Translations under genes and position numbers: made by a program
Notes under the pieces: generated by a model
Database searches by the model: none
Told to the model about the DNA's origin: nothing
The model's input: only the letters and a program-made list of their open reading frames with translations
Part shown: piece by piece, positions 12,001-23,800 of the stretch
How the letters are laid out: every line of letters starts with the position of its first letter
Position numbering within the stretch: the first letter of the stretch is position 1
Assembly (NCBI RefSeq): GCF_910592395.1
Contig: NC_088316.1
Location: 5,024,001-5,088,000, forward strand
Origin: Lineus longissimus
Lineage: Eukaryota; Nemertea; Pilidiophora; Heteronemertea; Lineidae
Length of the DNA: 64,000 bases
Reading direction: 5' to 3'

Positions 12001-15000
12001 CTAAGTCCGGAGGACTGCGTTGTGGTCGTGAGAATGGTCAATATCCCGAGTGAGATTCTCGCAGGGACGGAATTGACGTCCAACCAGAAGGATACCCATG
12101 ACAATATGACTGTGAGCACACTTGGAATATACAAGCCGACTATGTAATAGCCTATTTGGCGTGTCATTGGAATACCTGCTGTAAGCAACATGAATGTACC
12201 TGGAAAGAAATTGGGAGTAGTTTACAAGGCATGATCATAAGCGCCATCCTGCTTGAACAAATTCTGCAGGATTTTTATCAGAGGAAATACCAAATTTTGT
12301 TAATGAAAAATATATGAATGATTTTTATGGCGTGTTAGTCCATTCCCAACGCAAACATTGCCGCAGTCAAAAACAATTACATGTAATCGCTCTATTTCAT
12401 TGATTTCCTTCCGTTGCACCAAGTCCAGTTAGCCATTTACATGTGTAGGGAGCAACTATGAATCTGAAAAGAATCTAATCAGTTTTTTCGACCTCGCTTT
12501 ACCGGTTTGATACGATTCCATTTTTTCAGACCAGAATGGTTCTCCTTGGTTGAACTCTTCTACCACCACGTCGTCTGATATTTTTATCGCCGGACCCACT
12601 GTATGCCATTGTAACAATATCTCGTCAGTTGTGTGACCATCTGAAGTGGTAGTATGTCTTATAGTTATGTTATATTTCTAACAAGAAGAAAACGAAATGA
12701 GCAAGCTCGTCAAATGACAAATGATGTGTGCACGTGAAACTTGAAATAATTGTGCAACAGGAGTCTTATGTTAACCGGCTATAATGTTTTCATAGTTTCT
12801 CTCCTGGTCATTTTGACGCAAAATGGCATTGGGTCCATTAGACCGAGTTTCCATATGATGTTGTAAGTTGTCACAGTTTATGTTTTACATGTCACTTGAC
12901 ACGTTATAGGCTTAGGCTTGAAAACACGACATGGATGAGGGAGAAAATGATAAAGAATTGTGTAAGAACACAAACAAAAAAGACTGAGAAGTTGATTTTG
13001 AATTATCAAGTAGGTTTCATGATCACAATTCCTAACTACTTTAAAAGAATACATATCGGTATTTCTGAGGTGAATCCCATGCAGCCCGCTCACTTTACGT
13101 TTACACGTTCTTAATTGGGTGTTTTCGCAGAACCCCTGAAACGTCAACGAAAATGCCCATCCCACCGTTCGAGCTCCTGGTCACGATATCTAGCCATGGG
13201 ATAGGCGCTCGCCTGGGGGTTTCGGGGCTTTGCGAAAACTCCGTAATTATAAATTGACCCGTTATATCGTGACAACGTGACTTCTATGACAAGCTAGGTT
13301 GACAAAACTGTACTTACAACTTTCTACTTTGATTTTACACGTTTGGTTATCCATTGGAAACTTCACGAGGTCCATGTGACAGGAGAAACTTAACGTCAGC
13401 CTGAAGGAGAGTACATTCCAATTCAAAACCATACTGACAATACCAGTCCTCTCTACAAATAAGGACGTTACTCTACAGTATATTGCAGATCTATTGATTA
13501 CAAATTTACTTCCAATGTACTCGTTTGGATTGGTCTTTGGCTTCAAAATCATGCAAATTAACAGTTACGTTGATATTTGAATGCATGTGCTATAATATGC
13601 TCAGTGCAGTGCACGTAAGATATGTAGTTCTTATCTTATGCACATGCCCACTGTGAATGTTTATACCGGTGTGAACCTTGTTACAACCGTAAAACCGAAA
13701 GGTTTTGAGTCAAGAACGAGAAATCAGACGAGACATAAAAATAACAGTAAAAAGGTGTGTGTGAGAAAAAAAGAAACAATGGAATCATTGTGTATCTTGC
13801 CAAGAATATAGCTCAGAAAAAGCTTTAAAATGTTCGAGCTCAAAGCCTTTATGCTGCAAGCGACGCACAAGACAGGCAAGTACGGATGAACACATCCAAA
13901 ACGATGATGAGCAAGCGAAAAGGGAAGGATGGCAAGTTGGGAAGGATGACACGGATGGGTTATCAATCGACATTTGGAAGGATCGCAGTGTTCATATTGA
14001 CTAAGCTAGACGACAAGGGTGGCAGGGGGAGATGACCAAGCGTGCGAAACAGGGTAGAGATGTAGACCAAGCGACACAAGAGGGGTAGCAAGGGCGGCCG
14101 ACCAAGTAACACTCATCATTAGAGACTTTTTACATCATTAGAGAGTTTTTACTTCGGTGGTACCACGTACATGAATCCTGCGCCTTTTATCATTCACATT
14201 TCCCATTAGTAACCTGTTTCGTATGCACGAGCTGCTTTGAATAAAAAAGGACGTGCCAAAGAACAACTTTATCGATATATTTTGAATTGTAAAATGACAC
14301 TGATTGACCAGAGGTGTTTCTATTCTGACTACATTCATTATAGGCCATTAGAAGAAATAGACGAGTCGATTAAGAATAGAAAAATCGAAAGATAAAGTTT
14401 GATCCAGCAGCATGACAAACTGCGATCGTGAATACAATTTTCCAAGGAATTTATAATTGTTCAAAAAATACTTGGTGACCATGTCGAGTAAACAGTTTTC
14501 AGGGAATAACCTTTGATGTCTGGTGAAACAGGTTTTCAAATCCTCTCCCCATGAATTAAAAAAGTGTTGGAATATTTTGCAACTAGCAAAGTCACACAGT
14601 ACCCTTGTTTTCCCCATGCAATGGAAAAAAAGAAAATTACGTCTCAGCAGCAGCGGTCTGGATTGTATAGAAAATATGCCCAAAGGCGACAATGTTGTGG
14701 TTTTGAGCATATGATAGGCATGTACTTGAAAGAGCGAACGCTGCGAGCTGCTTAAGTTAGCGTCCATACTGGGTTTTTTTTGTGTGGTGATGACATGAAG
14801 GGTCGTATTTTGAAAGTTTTCGTCCATTTTGATGATCACCAAATATCTTTTAAACCGTCAACTACTATATCTAACCTGGTTGAGTACACAATATGTCCTG
14901 TTCTATTCACTCGAAGGAGGACATTGGGAGTTGTGATAACGTGATCAGTGGCCTCTTTCTCTCCAGGAAAGTAGGTGTCCGGTAGCCAAATCCGGTCAAG

Positions 15001-17799
15001 CTGCGCGTAGCCAAGGGTGATTTCATCTTCGGGAAATTGATCCTTCGTAAAGATTAACCGTCGGTCACGCCAGCGTTGTATCAAGTACATGCCTATGTTT
15101 ATTTCCTATAAGCGAGAGAGAGAAGACTATGTCAGATCGAGGCCTAAAGAATACACGCCAAATAAGGAAACAGGTGCAGCGGGTCCATGTATCAAGTCCA
15201 AATGGGTCTGATAAAACCAAATGATTCGAAATATGGTATTTTGACTTTATTTGCTCTATGCATAATATTTGGCATTTTTCAATGCAAAGTAGGAGGTGAC
15301 CTAATCGAGTACCCAAAACATACGCCGTAGAAGAGAGTCGCCCTCTTTATCTGCACATAATTATATACTGACACCGACCGGGAATCGAACCGGGGACGTA
15401 ACAGGCGCTGATGTGTCCACTGCGCCACTCTGACTGCCCAAATGTACATCTCAATGTCTTTTTCCTTAACATTTTTTCAATGGCATTTGAGGAAGGCGAT
15501 ATGATACATCATGAATTGTTGGCTGTTCTTCCTTAGATTTTACTACCTTTTTGCCAGTGTTTTCGTAACTGTTATATCAAGTGCATGTAGTGGAAGACCT
15601 TTCTTTTTGTCAGGTCACCATAAGACATGTTAGAGCACTCGTTTGGAAATGGTCAACTTAAGAAATGTAGCTCAATGATATGCCAGTCTATTTTCTTGCG
15701 TTTCTAACACGAAGGCATTCCAGAAAGGCGTGTTACTATTTATTTTGAAGGCCTTGAATTAATTTTCATAACTTAATTTAATTTCTTAATTGTAATTATA
15801 TCCCCCAGGTAGGCAATACATGAACACACTACAGCCGCGCGCAAAGCGATAACGATGTCTTTAAAATACTGTAAACCGGGAATGTTCGATTGCGAGTCAG
15901 AGCATATCATTTTCACACATTTCACAAATTTTATAATTATGTGATGCTAGATACCGAAATTGATCAGTCAATTAGTTTTAGTTCTATCATTTTCATGAAA
16001 TATCCACCCTCGATGGTGAACGCTTTGATAAACTCAAATCGTTTACCTTCCCAAAATAAATTTTCCCATACATTTAGCGCCACGAATAGTCCTGGTTCAC
16101 ATCCTCAGCCAACAGAAAGACACCAAGTGAATGATCTGTTCAAATGGTCGTCTACCTTGTGGTGTATAAGACATCACCATCTTCATTTATCCTCAGCAAG
16201 ACATTGGGTGTTGTAATTGCATGCTTAATTGCCCGTTTCTCAAAAGGGAAATATGTATCTGGGAGCCAGATTTGCCCGAGTCTAAGATACCCTAGGGTGA
16301 TATTTGGTTCATGCCAACTAGACGAATTATAGGCCAGTCGTTTGTCTCTCCATCGTTGTCTGAGGAACATGCCAATTGTAAGTTCCTACACAAAATATAA
16401 TTACATCAACAAGATAAAGTTATGTGACCGGCCCTGGCTAAAAGATCCGTATCCATTTTTTTAAACGATTTAGAACTTCAACTGTGTCCAGAGGTGTTTA
16501 GAAACATATAATACAGTAAATGTAAGTGTAAGTGTTCCCTCAGATTTTCTTACAAAAAAAATTAATAGCCTATATACGGAAAACTTTGAACACCTGCTAG
16601 TGATGTATGATGAATTCGTTTTGTCACTCAATCCTTAACAGATTGTCATGCATTAATATCAAAGTCAAAGATAATTTTGTGAGAAATCATTAATTACATG
16701 TACTCAAAAATGTAGTTTTACTCATTATAGTACCGATTTAGCCAGAGCCCATCACATATTAATGATGAAATGGCCAGGGCCATTGTGCTCACCTCATTTG
16801 GAGGAAAGATGGATAAAGAGCATGGTCTTGTGTCATGTAGTGTTAGGTTTGATGTAGGTCCAAGCAATTACAATTTCCCCAAAATGGCCAATACAGTACA
16901 TTCGACCTCTGTGACCTTGAAAAGTAGGTCAAATCAAAGAAGACCCGGGTGACACATTGAATGGTTGTTAGAATAAGATGTACCTATGATATAAAATTGG
17001 TGCCAATCGGGCAAGTCATTACTAGGAATAATGGCATTTTGAAGAATTTAGGATTTGGCCCCCTCCCTGGAGGCCAAACGGCAAATCAGATCGCACCAAA
17101 CTTCGATACCTGAGATCACCTGACCAAGGGGTACATGTGTACTTAATTTGTGATCAATAGTCATTGCAGTGAAGAAACGTGCCATAGTTACGGCCTGACG
17201 GCGAATTTACGCCATTTGACCTCTGTGACCTTGACAAGAAGGTCAAATTAAAAACCTGTGTGACATATACTGTATGGTGGTTAGCTGTACCCATGATATC
17301 AAATTGGTGGCAATCGGGCAAGAAGTTAAGGAATAATCACATTTTTAAGGCTTTTGGATTTTGCCCCCTGGTGGTCAAGTGGTGAATCATATTGGACCAA
17401 ACTTCGGTCCCTGAGATCAGCTGACTAAGGGGTAAATGTGTACCAAATTTGGTATCAATAGTCATTGCAGTTTAGAAACGTGCCATCGTCACATCCTAAC
17501 GGCCAATTTACACCATTTGACCTCTGTGACCTTGAAAAGGAGGTCAAATCAAAAACCCGGAGGATATGATGCACCTTTGCTAGAAGTACCTACCATATTT
17601 TTTTCAAAATTTCCCGACTACTATTAAGGGAGATATTGTATATTTTCACTTTTAACGTTTGGCCCCCTGGTGGCCAAACCATGAAACGAATCGGACCGAA
17701 ACTTGGTCTCCCAAGTGTCATTACATAAGGGTACATGTGTACCAAGTTTCAACTCAATAGCTCTAACAGTTACGAAACGTGCCCTGCTAACGGACGACG

Positions 17800-17858
<59 letters not shown>

Positions 17859-20800
17859 ACGACGGACGCCACGGTATGGGATAAGCTCACCTCTGCTAAG
17901 AGGTGAGCTAAAAACGTCAGTATAGCGTGTCAATAAATGTACACTGAACTATCCCGGCATTTTTGTCAACTTGACAATGGTGCACAATGTAAGGTAGCAT
18001 GGGGTAATTGTAGCCCCGGTTTAATTGTAGCTCCTGCCTGTGATATTGATTGATATCCCCATGCATCAAACAAGGCAGGGGCTACAAATACCCCATTCTA
18101 CTCTAAATACACGATGAGGAGTGCTTATTCTGAACAACAGCGCGTAAAGTTGTACTTCTGAAATAGGTGCCATCTTTCTATATATCATCTCATGATGGCT
18201 CAAGGATACCAGAACTACGTCACGTCCGCGTGCCTGATTTATGCTTAACTACAAGATCAGCTGATATGCTTGTCTTTTTGTCAGATTTTACCCTCGAGGC
18301 GATGAAAAACCAACCTCTACTAAGTGCCATTCAAGTTTGGAGTAAAATGGATCAGGTCTTGGTCCTCACCTTCTGAATTTTCATTGAAAAGGAAATTGGA
18401 ATGCTGGCATCTATGAGTAAACGGATGAAGCTACATCAGTAAGCTTCTGTCAGAAAATACCATTCAGTGTCAGAGGTTGCAACATGCACCGCACTCATTT
18501 TTTCCCAAATTGTCACCTAGTAGACTTTCTGGTTCTCTGATCACCGCCCCACTTACAAAAGCGGCAACGTGTGCACCAATAGCCAATGCTGGCTTTGAAT
18601 ATTGCTAACAGTGGACTTCAATATTTGGTCTGGAGAGTACGGTGATGCAAAAACGAGAAAAAAAATCCATTGGGATTGTTTTGTTTTATCTGAATTTTCA
18701 TTTATCAATCATCATTTAATAATTACCATCTTAACTGCACTAATCTCGGCGATATCTATTACCAGCATCTGTATGGTGACTTTTGTAGTTCCTGAAAGAA
18801 AAGCATTTCCGAAATAGTTTTTGCGGTATGATAATCGAATATCAGTGAAATGGTTTCCAGCAAGAAGTCCAAAACCACTATTGCGCACACGTGCTAATTG
18901 AATCTCATTAAAACTCATTTAATCACGCCACTGTATTAAAACTAATCTAGTTTGCACTCAACAATTTTCCATACATACATTTTAATGTAACACTACAAAA
19001 ACACCATACAATCGACGAACATTAAAAAAGAAGGCCAAAAAGGAAGGCCAGTCCGCCTTTGCCGAAACGCTTATAATAAATTATCGTTAATTCTAGGCCA
19101 TCAAAAAGCCCTTCTTACAGCAATATTTCAGACAAAAGCACGAAATATTTCGTACAAACATAACATTACAACATTTTCTTAATTGTTGGAATAAGAAAGG
19201 CAAAGCAGGTCCTATTGTACAATTTCGGAAATTTTAAAATATATGACAGCCAATATTATTCAATGTAGCTAGCAAGACCGCTTCACCACACTACTATATT
19301 ACTGCGGGGAGGGGCAAATACGTACCCTTTCCCGCATCTGGTCTGATCTGTCTGTCATATCGATCCGGCCCGAGGAGACTATTCAGGAATTTTTGCAGAT
19401 CCATATCCCCATTAACTGCAGTGTTATCCTCCGCACTGAAATGGAGATTTCCAGCTTAAAGTTACAGATATTCAAATATGCTGTATTTCATATACTGTAC
19501 GTGGTCAGAAGGTTAACCGGTGTACAGTCTCAAATGTCACTCTTGCAAAAAGAGTCCGTCCGGGTCATGGTGACGGAAGATATAATAGATGCATGACATA
19601 ATGGCGGACGCTTGCGCACTCGATCACTAACGGAACCTTATTAATGCGGTTTCAAATTGTTATGCAGCAATGGCTATTACTTTTGCAGGCACTTCATGCC
19701 TTATATTTGACCGTCTACAGGCTGGCCCGGAAAAATCTCCCCTTGCACAATAGAATTCTATTGTATATTCATTGTGTCAGGGAAACGTTTCCTGGGCCAC
19801 TCGGTAGTGTAATTGCAACACCGGTAACATTCTGTTGAATGCTTCTTTGGAAATCGAGTTTCCAAAAAGAGGTGATACTGCTGCCCTGTCAACGACTTGA
19901 GTACATGTGTCGAATCATTGATGATGAGCATGGAGGGAATAAACTTGGTATCTAACGTAGGCCTATAGCTGGAAATTATATCAATTAGATTAGACTTATG
20001 TGGAGTTGGGGGGAGGGGGGCATTTGCCTGCCTTTTTAACTTTCTCTTTGAACTGGAGGCGAGTTTTATGGAATCCAGGCAGCGCAATACAATGATTCAA
20101 AACTTAGCGTCCAGCGTCAAGCGTCTAAATCAGCGTCCAGGTTTTACCAACTACCGTACAATCACATATGTTTGTCAATCGGGCCGTCAACCATGGATCC
20201 GGATGGGGTTGCCAGCTCCCCAGCGCATAAAATGGGTATTTGAAACCTATGGATTATAAAACTGTGGATTGGACTGGGAAAGTCTGGACTGACACTGACA
20301 TTGAGCTCTTATTTCCACGTGCCTGTGGTGAGAGTAGGACCACCTCACCACACTACTATTACTACTATATCTGCACCGAAGTGGGCTGAACGCCGTTTAC
20401 TCTTCTTACGGTAGATGACGCAGTTTTAAACTAGTATTACTCTGTCTATCTGTCCTGTAAAAAAAAGACGATCGTGGCTCTTGGCTCTTGGCTCTTGGCT
20501 CTTGGCTCACAGATAATGGTGTCCCGTAACTAGTACTGCATCAAGAATTCTCTCCACACGGATACACATTGCCAAAGGCAACACAGTAAATCACAATATC
20601 ACTCCAAATTCGCAAGTATCTTTTGAATGGAGTTTATTTCCAGAGTTGATTTCAACAATGACCGGCTGCGTTCAAGTGAGGTTGATCCGGTGTATTCCAT
20701 TGTATCGATTTGCAACATTTGCAGCGAGTCCAATTTCATTTCTGAAATCCTCACAACAGCATCGGTGCACGTTAACAAGACTTGCTTCAGACCAATTTTT

Positions 20801-23800
20801 CGAGAAGAAAAGCAGCAGTTGATCAACGAAATGTTTTCGTCCATGCGAAACTTTAAAGTTTTAGTATCGAAAACACTCGCTCTGCCAAAATCAGACGATT
20901 CATGAACGATTAGTCAAAATTCTCGCCACAAGTGCCAATTCACTCATTCAGTGAATAATTATATAGTTCATTGCATTAAGATAATAACACTACGTAGTTT
21001 CAAATTTGAGTCGATTTATATACAATAGGGTTCGAAGTATCTACATACAATAGTATTGGCATTTCCCCGTGTCGTCCCCCTATTTAATTTTTGCCTGAGG
21101 TATATATGGAGTCCACAAAAGGCTGCTGTCCGCCTTTGTGGGATCTTTAACTTGCCCTAGCATAGAGACACTCGAGTACAAGGGACCACTGCTGTTTGGT
21201 CTTATCTGACCGACCCTCATCAATTGATATCATATTAGTTTCTCGAAAGCCACGCCGGTATAGAAGTTTGAAATGTCCTTCATGTAGGACAGAATGTCCC
21301 GTGAACGAACAAATTCTATTATGCGCTCTCCATTGCTCAGGATCCATCGGAATTCACAATTTGATAAGGGAAAAACACTTTTTCAAACGGGACATTTTCT
21401 ACTTCCCCACCGGTTCATCCAGAACTAAAATCCTCAGTGGTTCTCTGAAGAATTGAGCCTGGCGTATGTAGTACATTATGAGTGTTTTTGTGTGCGAGTG
21501 TTTCCCCTGCAATAGATCAGGCCTCGAATGGGTCTTGTTCGGTTAGTGGTCTCATTCTCCGTAAATAGGGGAACACTAATGTTACACCGGGTCTCATCCC
21601 GTGGTGGTAGCCACTATCCTTAAGCTTTTGGCTCCCTTTATAATTGACGCATAGCCTAGCCGTTTCGTTTTGCACTTTTGTGGAGGAGGCCTACATGTCT
21701 AAATGAGCTAATGAATTAATTATACACGGACTGGTCTGACATTGATTCTAAAATCTCACAATGTCTAGTGTTGATACGAATAACTCAGTCTTAGAGTGAA
21801 TGAAGTATTTCTATTGGAAATCGTAGAGGCTTTTTGACATTTTCCTTACAGTGTGACTGTGTATGAGCCTTGATAGTGTACAGTAAACTAGGACAGAAAT
21901 CTAGAGCAATGATTTTTTTCGTACGGTGATAAGTACTAACACGCTGTGCATTGCAGCGTTGGGGACTCCCCTTCCCCAGTTTTAACCTCGTGATATGATC
22001 TTTTGCCTTGGTGAGTTTCAGTCCGTGTTTTTCCCCTTTTATCTCGCCTCAGCCATCATGAACTTCACTAGCTGCGACCCTCGAAGCCAACGGGCCTATC
22101 TCAATGTATAATGGTCTATGACATCTTCCAGCATTTATTGAAAGTTCAATTTCAAATTCGTACCCTGATCCCCTGAAAGAGTGGGGAGAGGGAGGGGTGG
22201 GGGGGGGACCCAAATTACAGTTGGGGGCATTTACCTTGTGTCCTTGATCACTTACCTTATGCAAGAACTTAGCGCAGCTAATATAATCCAGTGTTGAATC
22301 ATCATGCTTAGAATGTGTAGGTGTCGCTACTTCGAATCACATCACGTTAATCTAAAGATGAGAAGAGAAAAAAACTCTAGCGTCAACGAACTAAGATCGC
22401 TTTATTAATGACGAAGAAATCGACGACCACGCTGAATATTGACGTCCTGAAAAAAAAGGCGATTTACTTGCTGTCGCCAACCCATTTTTTATTCGAATAT
22501 TGCAAATGGAGTGTTTATTCCGTCATATTGATATCGAACGACCATGTGCATCATCCATTTCGTGAATATTCAGAAATGTGTCAAAAGTCATACCTCAGGT
22601 GTGGATCGTTGAAACTAAAGTATATCGAACAGAAATATTAAGAACTTTTAAACACGATTGAATAAACTCCACAAAGATGAGACATCAATGTAAATGAATA
22701 AAGTTCGTTTTCTGAATATGTTAAAAAATATCGAGAAATCTTGGATGTGACCTCCAGGCGAATAAACGCCTAGTTCATTTTAAAGACACTACAGTTAGAT
22801 TATTCAAGCGCTGATCAAGAAGTTTTGAGACGGGTTTAAATTCAAAACCGCTCTAGGTGATGAGTGTACGAAATTTTAAGAAAGATCCCTTTCTAAGAAA
22901 ATTGTCTCAAACTTTACATTTTGTACTGAGCTTATTTCACAAAAACTGCACAAGTGTGCTGCCCCCTAGCTGTGGCGGTCATTGGGCAAATCCCTCAACC
23001 ATGATGTAATATTAAAAGGTTTGCAAATTAAACTATAACTAGTTCAATCTCCGCTTCGGTTCATCATTAACACGTTCCATTCCCGACCGATGTCATACGT
23101 ACGCTTTAAAAATGTGTATGATAATCGTCTGCTAAACAGCATTCTGAACCATCAGAGTTAATCAGCATTGCATCAGAGTGCAGTTTCTTTGACAAAAATA
23201 AACATGATAGAATAGCTGTTGGAAGAAATTGATATTAGGATGTGAACAAATCGGTCAATAAGGTTAGTGAGTAGTTTTCGCAGTTTACGCACACCCGGTA
23301 GTGTGTCTGGTCATTCTTTTTGACGCTACTTTACCCTAGAGTTACTCGGCCCTGGCGCGAGAGCGTTCGGGTTCAATTCATACTGGGCATGCCCTTCAAG
23401 GCGTGAGATCCGGTGCTTCCCGAAGCGCGGCGCTTGAAATCGAACATGCTTAAAGATGACTCAGAGTCTCAGTCTCTAACATCACATGCATAATTATATT
23501 CAACTTCTTGTTCCGTCTATTCATATTGATCGTCCATGAAGTGGTCTTCACTTTACAACGTTTGAAGTACCGGCAGCTGTCTATATGATAATATACCAGT
23601 TGAATGTTGCACTACCCAATGCACACAGAAAAAAAATCAAAATACAACACCCAGCTTCTGGCAGGAAATCTGGAGGATATGCTGGCTGATTTTTGTCCGG
23701 AAAAATCAACACTGTGTTTGAAATCTATCGGACACTGTTTGTTAATCATGTGATCTGGGGGGAGGGGCATCTAAGGGGTAGCTGGTATGGGAAGAAAGCC

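Noticed and set aside
12176-12182. Alternative acceptor TTACAG for channel exon 7
   Set aside because: Would delete about 7 residues of the conserved loop C to M1 strand; the stronger acceptor at 12200-12201 restores the family pattern.
14348-14842. 164-codon minus-strand frame between channel exons 5 and 4A
   Set aside because: No domain, lies wholly in the intron, and the opposite strand is also partly open; AT-rich chance frame or old repeat.
15360-15440. Functional tRNA gene
   Set aside because: A and B boxes are present but the acceptor stem does not close and a SINE-type tail follows.
17624-17906. Poly-Arg frames on both strands
   Set aside because: Created by the (GAC)n microsatellite.
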